From NCBI GenBank assembly GCA_002411615.1, contig DHOF01000052.1, positions 1,669-7,691 on the forward strand: a DNA stretch of 6,023 nucleotides, written 5' to 3'. A program made the position numbers and the translations under genes. The notes below the pieces were generated by a model that was not told where the DNA came from, searched no databases, and saw nothing but the letters and a program-made list of their open reading frames with translations. Within the stretch, counting starts at the first letter, position 1; the number at the start of each line of letters is the position of its first letter. Positions 1 to 6,016 of the stretch are shown piece after piece. Source of the DNA: Ruminococcaceae bacterium UBA5397 (GTDB lineage: Bacteria; Bacillota; Clostridia; Oscillospirales; Acutalibacteraceae).

Positions 1-222
1 GATGGATTTGCAGCGCTTGCTTATGATCAGATGTATGTCATTGCAGAAGCAGCAAAAAAAGCAGGCGATAAACTCTCCCGCGATACTTTAAAAGATGCAC
101 TGAAAGAAACAAATTATAACGGCGTTACAGGGACGGTTAAATTTGACAGCAATAATGACTGGGTTCGCGATTATCTGACTTTGACCGTTAAAGACGGAAA
201 TTTTGTTATGGCAGATAAATAA
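1..222 (+). CDS. Branched-chain amino acid ABC transporter substrate-binding protein, C-terminal part (5' end outside window)
   Basis: The frame is open from the first base and ends at TAA 220-222, giving the last 73 residues of a protein whose start lies upstream. The segment runs from DGFAALAYDQMYVIAEAAKKAG through ALKETNYNGVTGTVKFDSNNDW to a closing VKDGNFVMADK. This is the typical C-terminus of periplasmic-binding-protein type I (LivJ/LivK-like, peripla_BP_6) receptors: the 'AYD' helix, the 'GVTGT..FD..ND' loop and a final strand. The protein would be a secreted lipoprotein in a Gram-positive cell, delivering substrate to the LivHM permease encoded directly downstream. The ATG at 31 is an internal methionine, not the start. 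The substrate cannot be read from this fragment; LivJ-like receptors bind Leu/Ile/Val but also many other amino acids and amides. The hairpin that follows suggests the gene may be transcribed at a higher level than the permease genes. Confidence 0.9.
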   Translation, partial: DGFAALAYDQMYVIAEAAKKAGDKLSRDTLKDALKETNYNGVTGTVKFDSNNDWVRDYLTLTVKDGNFVMADK

Positions 223-225
223 ACC

Positions 226-264
226 ACAGCGGTTGGAAGCTGGAAGAAGGACAGCGGCTGGAGA
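226..264 (+). repeat. Imperfect direct repeat ACAGCGGYTGGA forming two alternative left arms of the hairpin
   Basis: ACAGCGGTTGGA (226-237) recurs as ACAGCGGCTGGA (251-262), 11 of 12 bases identical, 25 bases apart. Both copies are complementary to the right arm 270-282. The upstream copy can form 13 pairs (226-238 with 270-282, two G-U), but with a loop of about 31 bases. The adjacent copy would normally win. It may be a local duplication or a simple two-state structure. Confidence 0.45.
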
Positions 265-290
265 AAGGTTTCCAGCCGTTGTTGTTCTTT
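251..290 (+). terminator. Hairpin plus T-rich tract between the binding-protein gene and livH (probable partial terminator/attenuator)
   Basis: Bases 251-264 pair with 269-282 over 14 consecutive positions, two of them G-U, around a four-base AAGG loop. The GC-rich core is CGGCTGGA / TCCAGCCG. A T-rich run TTGTTCTTT (282-290) follows at once. This is the layout of an intrinsic terminator, although the T tract is interrupted by G and C, so read-through is likely. No promoter is evident between it and livH, so livHMGF expression probably depends on that read-through. The position matches the known need for excess binding protein over permease in ABC import operons. Termination efficiency is inferred, not shown. 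Confidence 0.65.
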
Positions 291-315
291 ATCAAAGCTT
301 TGGGGGTGTAAGAAT

Positions 316-1206
316 ATGGATTTTGTACAGCAAGTAATTAACGGCTTGGCACAAGGTGGTATTTATTCGCTGATTGCCATTGGCTGGACAACAGTTTTTG
401 GAATTGTGGGTGTTATGAACTGGACCCACGGTGAAGTTTATATGTTGGGCGCTTTTGCAGGGTATTTTCTCTGTACCATGGGAATGCCGTTTATTCCGGC
501 ATTACTTTTATCCATGCTGATTGGCTCGGGTATTGCAATCGCAATTGATGAGTTTGGATATAAACCGCTTCGTAAAAAAAGGAAAATGGCAGTCGCAGGA
601 TTTATTACTGCACTGGGTCTTTCCACATTCCTCCGCTATGGCGCCAATGCGGCATTTACGCCGAATCCGCGTGCATATCCGGATGTGATTGATTATCAGC
701 TCATTCCGATTTTGACAGTCGACGGTAAAACATTGACGATCAGTTCTATTCATTTGACGATTCTTGCGGGAACCATGCTGCTCATGGTTTTGCTGGAACT
801 CTTTATCCGCCGTACGATTACCGGAAAAGCAATGTTGGCAGCCTCTCAGGATATGCAGACATTGGGGCTGATGGGTGCAAACAGCGAAGTTCTGATCAAA
901 GTCACTTTTGCAATCAGCGGCGCCTTGGGTGCAGCTGCCGGTGTCTTTGTCGGCACCATTTATGCGATTAACCCGATGATGGGCGAACTCGCAGGACTCA
1001 AAGGCTGGGCGGTTGCGATTCTTGGAGGAATTGGTTCCATTACCGGTTCTCTGATTGGGGGACTAATCCTTGGAGTGGCAGAAAATTTGACGGCCGGATT
1101 TATTTCTACCGGCTATAAAGATGCAATCGGCTTCATTATTATGATTGCAGTTCTTTTGATTAAGCCAACTGGTTTGCTCGGCTTTAAGTTTGATGAAAAA
1201 GTTTGA
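316..1206 (+). CDS. livH: Branched-chain amino acid ABC transporter permease LivH
   Basis: This is a 296-residue inner-membrane permease, one half of the LivHM channel. Length and motifs fit the LivH family (BPD_transp_2). GVMNWTHGEVYMLGA sits at residues 32-46, corresponding to the conserved 'N.aHGe..mlGA' motif. R165-RTITGKAMLAASQD-M180 is the cytoplasmic loop, and GLKGWAVAILGGIGSITGS (227-245) is the conserved loop thought to contact the ATPases. Hydrophobic stretches near residues 12-31, 41-54, 57-77, 92-108, 146-163, 193-215, 232-256 and 270-285 give about eight membrane segments. The ATG at 316 follows the purine-rich GGGGGTG (302-308) at normal spacing. The TGA stop (1204-1206) lies inside the livM SD (AAAGGAGGG), which suggests translational coupling. 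The gene sits downstream of the hairpin at 251-290. Assignment to the family is secure; the transported substrate is not determined. Confidence 0.95.
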   Translation: MDFVQQVINGLAQGGIYSLIAIGWTTVFGIVGVMNWTHGEVYMLGAFAGYFLCTMGMPFIPALLLSMLIGSGIAIAIDEFGYKPLRKKRKMAVAGFITALGLSTFLRYGANAAFTPNPRAYPDVIDYQLIPILTVDGKTLTISSIHLTILAGTMLLMVLLELFIRRTITGKAMLAASQDMQTLGLMGANSEVLIKVTFAISGALGAAAGVFVGTIYAINPMMGELAGLKGWAVAILGGIGSITGSLIGGLILGVAENLTAGFISTGYKDAIGFIIMIAVLLIKPTGLLGFKFDEKV

Positions 1207-1214
1207 AAGGAGGG
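1206..1214 (+). promoter_or_regulatory. SD site that fixes the livM start at 1221
   Basis: AAAGGAGGG ends six bases before ATG 1221. An in-frame TTG at 1203 would extend the protein by six residues, but it lies upstream of this SD and is overlapped by the livH stop codon. The ATG at 1221 is therefore the better start. Confidence 0.8.
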
Positions 1215-1220
1215 CTATAC

Positions 1221-2309
1221 ATGAAAAACGATTCGGCAGCAAGTGAAGTGCTGACGGCAGGAATCGAAAACGTTCCTGCTGATGTGCCTACAAAAAAGAA
1301 ATTTGCCCTCCCAAAGGGAAACTCAAAATGGTTCTTTGGAACGAGCGGAAAGACCACTTTTATCGGAGCGGCAATCGTCTTATTGGTGATCTGCTTTTTG
1401 GATAGTTTTACACCGGTTAAAGTGATTCCGGCTTATGCTAAGCATATTTTAGTGAGCTGCTTAATTTATGCAATTCTGGCACTTGGACTCAATTTTGTTT
1501 CCGGCTATATCGGGCAGACTTCTTTGGGGCACGCGGCTTTCTTTGGAATCGGTGCCTATGGGACAGCAGTATTGATGAAATATGCCGGAATTGATTTTTG
1601 GCTTACCATTCCGATTGCGGCCTGTATCGCCGCTTTGGCGGCTCTTCCGTTAGTAGCCTCTGCATTGCGTGTAAAAGGTTCTTTTCTGGTTGTCATTACA
1701 TATGGCTTCGGTGAAGTGCTGAGATATGTTGCAATTAATACCGATTCGCTTGGGGGATCTTCAGGCATTCCGGGAATTAAAGCCCCAACTATTTTTGGAA
1801 TGAAAATGAGCAAGATTGGGCCTACCGGAAAAGAAGGATATCTGATTCTTTGTTTCCTGATTGTTGCTTTGCTTGCTTTCTTCATGAACCGGATTGAAAA
1901 ATCCCGTACCGGCTATGCGTTTGCAGCGATTCGGGAAGATGAGATTGCAGCAGTCGCGATGGGGATTCACACCAAGTATTACAAGATCCTAGCGTTTGTC
2001 ATTTCAGCTTTTATCTGCAGCATTGCAGGAAGCATTCAGGTAGCTTATTCTTCGTTTGTCAGCCCGGAGCTTTTAACTTCCACCCAGTCTATCCTGATTC
2101 TTACCATGGTAATCGTCGGAGGACGCAGGAGCATTAAAGGCGCAATCCTTGGGGCGGGACTGATGACGATTCTGCCGGAAATTCTTCATTCTATCAAGGA
2201 TGCAATTGGGCTTCCGTTTGACCCGTGGTATATTCTCTACGGTTTGATCCTTGTAATTGTAATGCGTGTACGTCCTCAGGGGTTCTGGGGAAATGCCAGC
2301 GATGCCTGA
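1221..2309 (+). CDS. livM: Branched-chain amino acid ABC transporter permease LivM
   Basis: This 362-residue permease is the partner of LivH in the membrane channel. A polar, lysine-rich N-terminal stretch of about 45 residues precedes the first membrane segment (about 47-61). Family motifs follow: GLNFVSGYIGQTSLGHAAFFGIGAY (89-113), ALRVKGSFLVVITYGFGEVLR (148-168), the glycine-rich loop DSLGGSSGIPGI (175-186), RTGYAFAAIREDEIAAVAMGI (229-249) and SILILTMVIVGGRRSIKGAILGAG (290-313). The C-terminus ILYGLILVIVMRVRPQGFWG is typical of LivM. The protein is shorter than E. coli LivM, which carries extra N-terminal sequence, and is close to the size usual for Gram-positive homologues. Start ATG 1221 is supported by the SD at 1206-1214. 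The livG SD begins right at the stop codon (2307-2309), so livG is very likely co-transcribed and perhaps coupled. Confidence 0.95.
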   Translation: MKNDSAASEVLTAGIENVPADVPTKKKFALPKGNSKWFFGTSGKTTFIGAAIVLLVICFLDSFTPVKVIPAYAKHILVSCLIYAILALGLNFVSGYIGQTSLGHAAFFGIGAYGTAVLMKYAGIDFWLTIPIAACIAALAALPLVASALRVKGSFLVVITYGFGEVLRYVAINTDSLGGSSGIPGIKAPTIFGMKMSKIGPTGKEGYLILCFLIVALLAFFMNRIEKSRTGYAFAAIREDEIAAVAMGIHTKYYKILAFVISAFICSIAGSIQVAYSSFVSPELLTSTQSILILTMVIVGGRRSIKGAILGAGLMTILPEILHSIKDAIGLPFDPWYILYGLILVIVMRVRPQGFWGNASDA

Positions 2310-2329
2310 AAAGGAGGGAGTGAATTCTG

Positions 2330-3112
2330 ATGCCAGTATTACTTGAAACAAAAGCGGTTACCAAATCTTTTGGAGGCCTGCTTGCAAATAGTGAAATCAA
2401 TTTTCATATTGAACAGGGAGAAATCGTCTCAATTATTGGGCCGAATGGCTCCGGAAAGACCACATTTTACAATCTTCTGACAGGAATTGCTCCGGCAACT
2501 TCCGGGCAGGTGTTTTTCGAAGGGGAAAATATTACCCATAAAAAACCGGATCAGATTACAAAGATGGGGATTTCGAGAACTTTTCAGAATATTCGCTTTT
2601 TGGGGGATCTGACGGTAGAGGAAAATATTGTAATTGCGCGCCATTGCCGCCGAAAAACAGAAATAATGGGCGCTTTTCTAAATACACCGGCTTATAAAAA
2701 GGAACTGGGAACCAATGACCAGTTTGTGAAAGAGTGCCTTAGCTATGTCGGCATTTATGATAAGAAGGACTGGAAGGCAAAAAATCTGCCTTATGGAATG
2801 CAGCGCCGGCTGGAAATTGCGAGAGCGTTAGCAACCGAACCAAAATTAATTCTTTTGGACGAACCGGCTGCTGGGATGAATCCTCACGAGACAGATGAGC
2901 TGATGGAAATTATTCGGAGACTGAAAACGGATCATTATTCTATTATTTTGATCGAGCATGCAATGCGCCTTGTGATGCGAATTGCCGAAAGAGTGGTTGT
3001 ATTTGATCACGGGCAGAAAATTGCAGATGGACTTCCGAAAGAAGTCAGCTCAGATCCGGTCGTCATCGAAGCTTATCTCGGAAAGGACGATGATGATGAT
3101 GAAATTGCTTGA
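2330..3112 (+). CDS. livG: Branched-chain amino acid ABC transporter ATP-binding protein LivG
   Basis: This 260-residue cytoplasmic ATPase pairs with LivF to drive LivHM. Walker A is GPNGSGKT (37-44). The Q-loop region lies in GISRTFQNIRF. The ABC signature is LPYGMQRRLE (153-162), the LivG variant of LSGGQ. Walker B is LILLDEP with D177 and catalytic E178. The switch histidine is in LIEHAMRLVM. The long insertion between Walker A and the signature and the closing 'PVVIEAYLG' are typical of LivG rather than LivF. The ATG at 2330 is preceded by GGAGGG (2313-2318) with an 11-base spacer, slightly long. The protein ends in an acidic DDDDDEIA tail whose codons (from 3086) also supply the tandem ATGs of livF. 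Stop TGA is 3110-3112, inside the livF coding region. Confidence 0.96.
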   Translation: MPVLLETKAVTKSFGGLLANSEINFHIEQGEIVSIIGPNGSGKTTFYNLLTGIAPATSGQVFFEGENITHKKPDQITKMGISRTFQNIRFLGDLTVEENIVIARHCRRKTEIMGAFLNTPAYKKELGTNDQFVKECLSYVGIYDKKDWKAKNLPYGMQRRLEIARALATEPKLILLDEPAAGMNPHETDELMEIIRRLKTDHYSIILIEHAMRLVMRIAERVVVFDHGQKIADGLPKEVSSDPVVIEAYLGKDDDDDEIA

Positions 3113-3812
3113 GGTTGAGAATTTACATGTTTATTACGGGAATATTCATGCGCTGAAAGGCTTGAGTCTGGAGGTGGAAGAGGGCGAAATTGTTTCTTTA
3201 ATCGGTGCAAACGGCGCCGGAAAGACAACACTGCTGACCTCAATTATGAGTCAGGTCAAAAAATCAGAGGGCAGTGTCTCTTTTATGGGAAAAAGCTGTG
3301 AAGGAATGCTGCCGCCACAGATTGTGCGGGAAGGCATGACCATGGTGCCGGAAGGCCGCCGCGTTTTTCCGCGCAGCAGTGTATTGGATAACCTGCTCTT
3401 AGGCGCTTATTTTCGAAAAGACCGCACTCAAATCAAAAGTGATATGGAAGACGTTTTTAATATTTTTCCCAGACTGGAAGAACGGAAAGACCAGCTTGCC
3501 GGAACGCTTTCCGGCGGCGAGCAGCAGATGCTTGCGATGGGGCGCGCACTGATGAGCCGTCCGAAACTTTTATTGCTTGACGAACCTTCCATGGGACTTT
3601 CTCCTTTGATTGTAAAGCAGATATTTAAGACCATTCGTGATATCAACCAGAAATCCGGAACGACGGTAATGCTGGTAGAACAGAATGCAAACCAGGCGTT
3701 AAAAGTTGCCAGCCGCGGATATGTCATTGAGACCGGCGAGGTTGTTTTGGCGGATACCGCAGCCAATTTGCTTTCTAATCAGCAAGTCAAAGAGGCTTAT
3801 CTTGGAAGTTAA
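3096..3812 (+). CDS. livF: Branched-chain amino acid ABC transporter ATP-binding protein LivF
   Basis: This is the second ATPase of the complex, about 238 residues. Walker A is GANGAGKT (37-44), the signature LSGGEQ is at 138-143, and Walker B LLLLDEP has D162 and E163. MLVEQNANQALK carries glutamine where most ABC ATPases have the switch histidine; this is normal for LivF. The C-terminus VKEAYLGS is also typical. Four consecutive in-frame ATGs occur at 3090, 3093, 3096 and 3099. The SD AAAGGA (3082-3087) gives an 8-base spacer to 3096, which I chose; neighbouring ATGs change only one to three residues. An upstream in-frame TTG at 2982 would give a foreign, basic N-terminus and is rejected. 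The start overlaps livG by 17 bases, indicating translational coupling. The stop TAA (3810-3812) abuts the SD of the next gene. Confidence 0.95.
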   Translation: MMKLLEVENLHVYYGNIHALKGLSLEVEEGEIVSLIGANGAGKTTLLTSIMSQVKKSEGSVSFMGKSCEGMLPPQIVREGMTMVPEGRRVFPRSSVLDNLLLGAYFRKDRTQIKSDMEDVFNIFPRLEERKDQLAGTLSGGEQQMLAMGRALMSRPKLLLLDEPSMGLSPLIVKQIFKTIRDINQKSGTTVMLVEQNANQALKVASRGYVIETGEVVLADTAANLLSNQQVKEAYLGS

Positions 3813-3829
3813 AAAAGGAGACATGTTTT

Positions 3830-4660
3830 ATGCGTGGGGCTGTTTTTGCAAACGATGAACGAATTTATTTTGCCTCGGAAGCTTTAAAAAAATTGGGAAT
3901 CGAAGTTGACTGTGCAAACGATTACTCAAGAGGGCAAAACCTTTTGGTGAAAGATCCGAAAAATTATGATTTCGTTTTGCTTCCGGTTCGCGGAACAGAA
4001 GACGGAACTATTTTGCAGTCGGTGGGAACATCGCTTTTTATTGGAGACTTTCTAAAGGGCCTTTCAGAGGGAACACCGGTTTTTACCGGAAGACAAACAG
4101 AATATCTTCGTCAATTAAAATTAAACCTCTATGACCCATTTAAAGATCCGGAGGTTTCTAAAAAAAATGCAGAGCTTACAGCAGAAGGTGTTTTGTGGTT
4201 CCTTCTGGAATATACCAAGAAAAGCCTTTTTGAAGATTCTTATGATGTAGTTGGGGCCGGTCATACCGGAACAGCTATTACCGAGCTTTTAAGACGGCTG
4301 AGACTGTCGGTAAGACAGGTTGCGCGGAATGGGCATCTGGATATGATTTCTATGGAGCAATGGGAAAGAGAGCCCCCGTCTGATGTGGTGATTATTACGG
4401 TACCGGCATTGGTGCTGCCGACGAAACTTGCAGAAAGCTGGAAAAAGCCAGTCTTTGTGCTTGATATTTCGAGCGGACAGGTAGGAGCAGATCCCAAAAT
4501 TCAGGAGCTTCAAAATATTACTTATTATGCGGCACCGCCGCTGCCGAGCAAAGTAGCTCCGCAGTCGGCAGGAGGATTGATTGCAGATTATATTGATCGG
4601 GTAATGTCTGATAAAAATATCCGGAAAGCAGATGCTGCTCCGGCAAAAAACGAGGGATGA
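3830..4660 (+). CDS. Dipicolinate synthase subunit A-like (DpaA/SpoVFA-related) Rossmann-fold protein
   Basis: This 276-residue soluble protein starts at ATG 3830, nine bases after SD AAGGAG (3815-3820); the ATG at 3823 is out of frame. The N-terminal half (1-105) resembles the DpaA N-terminal domain, with YDFVLLPVRGTEDG at 46-59. The linker helix NAELTAEGVLWFLLEYTK (113-130) leads into a nucleotide-binding motif VVGAGHTG (140-147). VARN (164-167) at the end of the second strand could suit NADP. The C-terminal half carries TVPALVL (190-196), LDISSGQVGAD (211-221) and APPLPSKVAPQSAGGLIADYI (235-255), the best match to DpaA. DpaA with DpaB oxidises the lysine-pathway cyclic intermediate to dipicolinate during sporulation. 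No dpaB, dapA or asd flanks this gene; it sits between livF and an Hcn-type oxidoreductase set. I infer a paralogue acting on another imino acid or related metabolite. A true sporulation role is possible but less likely. Its stop overlaps the next start (ATGA at 4657-4660). Confidence 0.8.
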   Translation: MRGAVFANDERIYFASEALKKLGIEVDCANDYSRGQNLLVKDPKNYDFVLLPVRGTEDGTILQSVGTSLFIGDFLKGLSEGTPVFTGRQTEYLRQLKLNLYDPFKDPEVSKKNAELTAEGVLWFLLEYTKKSLFEDSYDVVGAGHTGTAITELLRRLRLSVRQVARNGHLDMISMEQWEREPPSDVVIITVPALVLPTKLAESWKKPVFVLDISSGQVGADPKIQELQNITYYAAPPLPSKVAPQSAGGLIADYIDRVMSDKNIRKADAAPAKNEG

Positions 4661-4986
4661 TTTTGAGAGTAATCGAACACCCGATTCTGGGTACACTGAC
4701 AGATCTTAAAAAAGTCACACTGTATTTTAACGATAAACCAATCGCAGCTGTCGAGGGGGAACCAATCGCAGTGGCACTTTTAAATGCGGGCATTAAAGTA
4801 TTTCGCACAACAGCAAAGCGCCATGAACCGCGCAGTGTTTTTTGTGCGATTGGGCGTTGTACTGACTGCATGATGATTGTAGATGGAGTCCCGAATACGC
4901 GCACTTGTGTAACGCCTGTTCATGACGGAATGCACGTGGAGCGGCAGGAGGGACTCGGTGTAGTTCGAAAGGAGGCAGACAAATGA
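4657..4986 (+). CDS. Small (2Fe-2S)-binding protein, HcnA/SoxA-like subunit of an amino acid/opine-type dehydrogenase
   Basis: This 109-residue ferredoxin-like subunit (Fer2_4 type) carries the plant-type iron-sulfur pattern C63-x4-C68-x2-C71-x12-C84 in FCAIGRCTDCMMIVDGVPNTRTC. The preceding EGEPIAVALLNAGIKVFR (33-50) and following VTPVHDGMHVER are family-typical. Such proteins pass electrons within HcnABC cyanide synthase, D-hydroxyproline dehydrogenase, and nopaline/octopine oxidases, next to an FAD/NAD(P) subunit like the one encoded downstream. Two starts are possible. ATG 4657 overlaps the previous stop as ATGA, but GAGGG (4652-4656) then abuts it with no spacer. TTG 4663 has a six-base spacer and gives the family-like N-terminus MRVIEHPILG. 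I list the ATG because of the repeated ATGA coupling in this operon, but the TTG is a real alternative. Substrate cannot be told from this subunit. Confidence 0.88.
   Translation: MILRVIEHPILGTLTDLKKVTLYFNDKPIAAVEGEPIAVALLNAGIKVFRTTAKRHEPRSVFCAIGRCTDCMMIVDGVPNTRTCVTPVHDGMHVERQEGLGVVRKEADK
4968..4975 (+). promoter_or_regulatory. Strong SD for the (now abortive) start of the oxidoreductase gene
   Basis: AAAGGAGG lies seven bases before ATG 4983, an ideal spacing. It shows that the original start of the oxidoreductase is retained. Translation from it now gives only a 30-residue out-of-frame peptide ending at TGA 5073-5075. Confidence 0.75.
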
Positions 4987-6016
4987 AAACAGCCGTCCCG
5001 GCGGACAGCTGTTTAAACAGATTCATAAATTTTTCGGTTCTCATGAGCATCAGGCCGGAACCCGCGGCTATGTGATCGGGCAAAAGCTCCTGAAAAAAAC
5101 AGAGGATTGCGGTGCGGATGTTATGCTCAATAGCCTTGTTTATGGAATTCAGCCTGAAGATCTCACGATGGGCATCATTCAAAACGGAGAAAATTGCCAG
5201 CTGCACGCCCAAAAAATCATTCTTGCAGCGGGGGCAAAAGAAAATTATTTGCCGTTTCCCGGCTCTACGCTGCCGGGTGTAATGGGTGCGGGCGCCGCGC
5301 AGACCATGGTTAATGTGAACCGGGTCCTTCCCGGCAAAAAAATTGTGATGATGGGCTCCGGCAATGTTGGCCTGATTGTTTCTTATCAGCTCATGCAGGC
5401 TGGTGCAGATGTTCTGGGAATTGTCGAAGGAGCCCCCAAAATCGGCGGCTACGGGGTTCATGCCGGCAAGATCCGCAGAGCGGGCGTTCCGTTTTATCTG
5501 GGGCATACGATCAAACAGGTGTATGGAAAAGACTGTGTAGAAGCAGTCGAAATCGCAAAGGTAAATGAAAAGTTTAATCCGATTGACGGAACCGAGATGA
5601 TGATCGAGGCGGATACCGTTTGTATGGCAGTGGGTCTCAATCCCATGACGGAACTTGCATGGATGGCAGGCTGTCAGTTTGATTTTATTCCTGCCTTCGG
5701 CGGACATGTCCCGCTGCATGATTGGAATATGGAAACAACAGTCCCCGGCGTTTATGTTGCCGGCGATATTACCGGTGTAGAGGAAGCTTCTACCGCGATG
5801 GAAGAGGGGAATCTTGCCGGCGCTGCGGCAGCGGAAGCTTTGGGCTATCTGAGTAAACAGGACGCAAAAAAGAAAAAGGCTGCGATCGTAGAGCGACTTA
5901 ATACGCTGCGCTGCGGACCTTTTGGAGAAGGCCGCAGAAAGTTTAAAGAGCATCAGATTGCCGATATGGAAGCACTGAAATGCGGCGAATTTGCGGGGAG
6001 GTGCATTGAGAAATGA
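4983..6016 (+). pseudogene. FAD/NAD(P)-dependent oxidoreductase, HcnB / D-hydroxyproline dehydrogenase-like, with 5' deletion and frame change
   Basis: The body is an Hcn/opine-oxidase type pyridine nucleotide-disulfide oxidoreductase. The open frame continues upstream of the first usable start, GTG 5072 (314 residues), back through codons 4985-5071. These read ENSRPGGQLFKQIHKFFGSHEHQAGTRGY, the family segment that normally follows the first FAD-binding GxGxxG and its second strand. That first segment, about 35-40 residues, is absent. SD 4968-4975 and ATG 4983 remain but read in another frame, ending after 30 codons. Counted from GTG 5072, the second nucleotide-binding motif GSGNVG (95-100), LAAGAKENYLPFPG (51-64) and the C-terminal FAD motif VPGVYVAGDITG (224-235) are intact. 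A product from GTG 5072 would lack the FAD ADP-binding site and is unlikely to be an active flavoprotein. Its GTG overlaps the TGA of the abortive peptide, so re-initiation is conceivable. Recent loss, strain variation or an assembly error could each explain this. The stop overlaps the next ATG (6013). Confidence 0.8.

Noticed and set aside
31..222. A 63-codon small protein beginning at ATG 31
   Set aside because: The frame is open back to base 1 and the upstream residues DGFAALAYDQ continue the binding-protein motif, so the ATG is internal to a larger gene.
293..302. Perfect 10-base palindrome CAAAGCTTTG just before the livH SD
   Set aside because: It is a single short palindrome with no second copy and no nearby promoter, so a chance occurrence is as likely as an operator.
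2982..3095. Upstream extension of livF to an in-frame TTG at 2982
   Set aside because: The extra residues do not resemble any LivF N-terminus, they overlap the conserved LivG C-terminal coding region, and a proper SD precedes the ATG cluster at 3090-3101.
3579..3690. LivF lacks the usual switch histidine (EQN instead of EH)
   Set aside because: E. coli LivF and its relatives also have VEQNANQAL here. It is a family trait, not a defect.
4793..5953. Long minus-strand open frame (386 codons) opposite the 2Fe-2S and oxidoreductase genes
   Set aside because: Its translation is Cys/His/Arg-rich with no recognisable domain. It lies wholly opposite genes with clear family motifs and good SD sites, so it is a codon-usage shadow.
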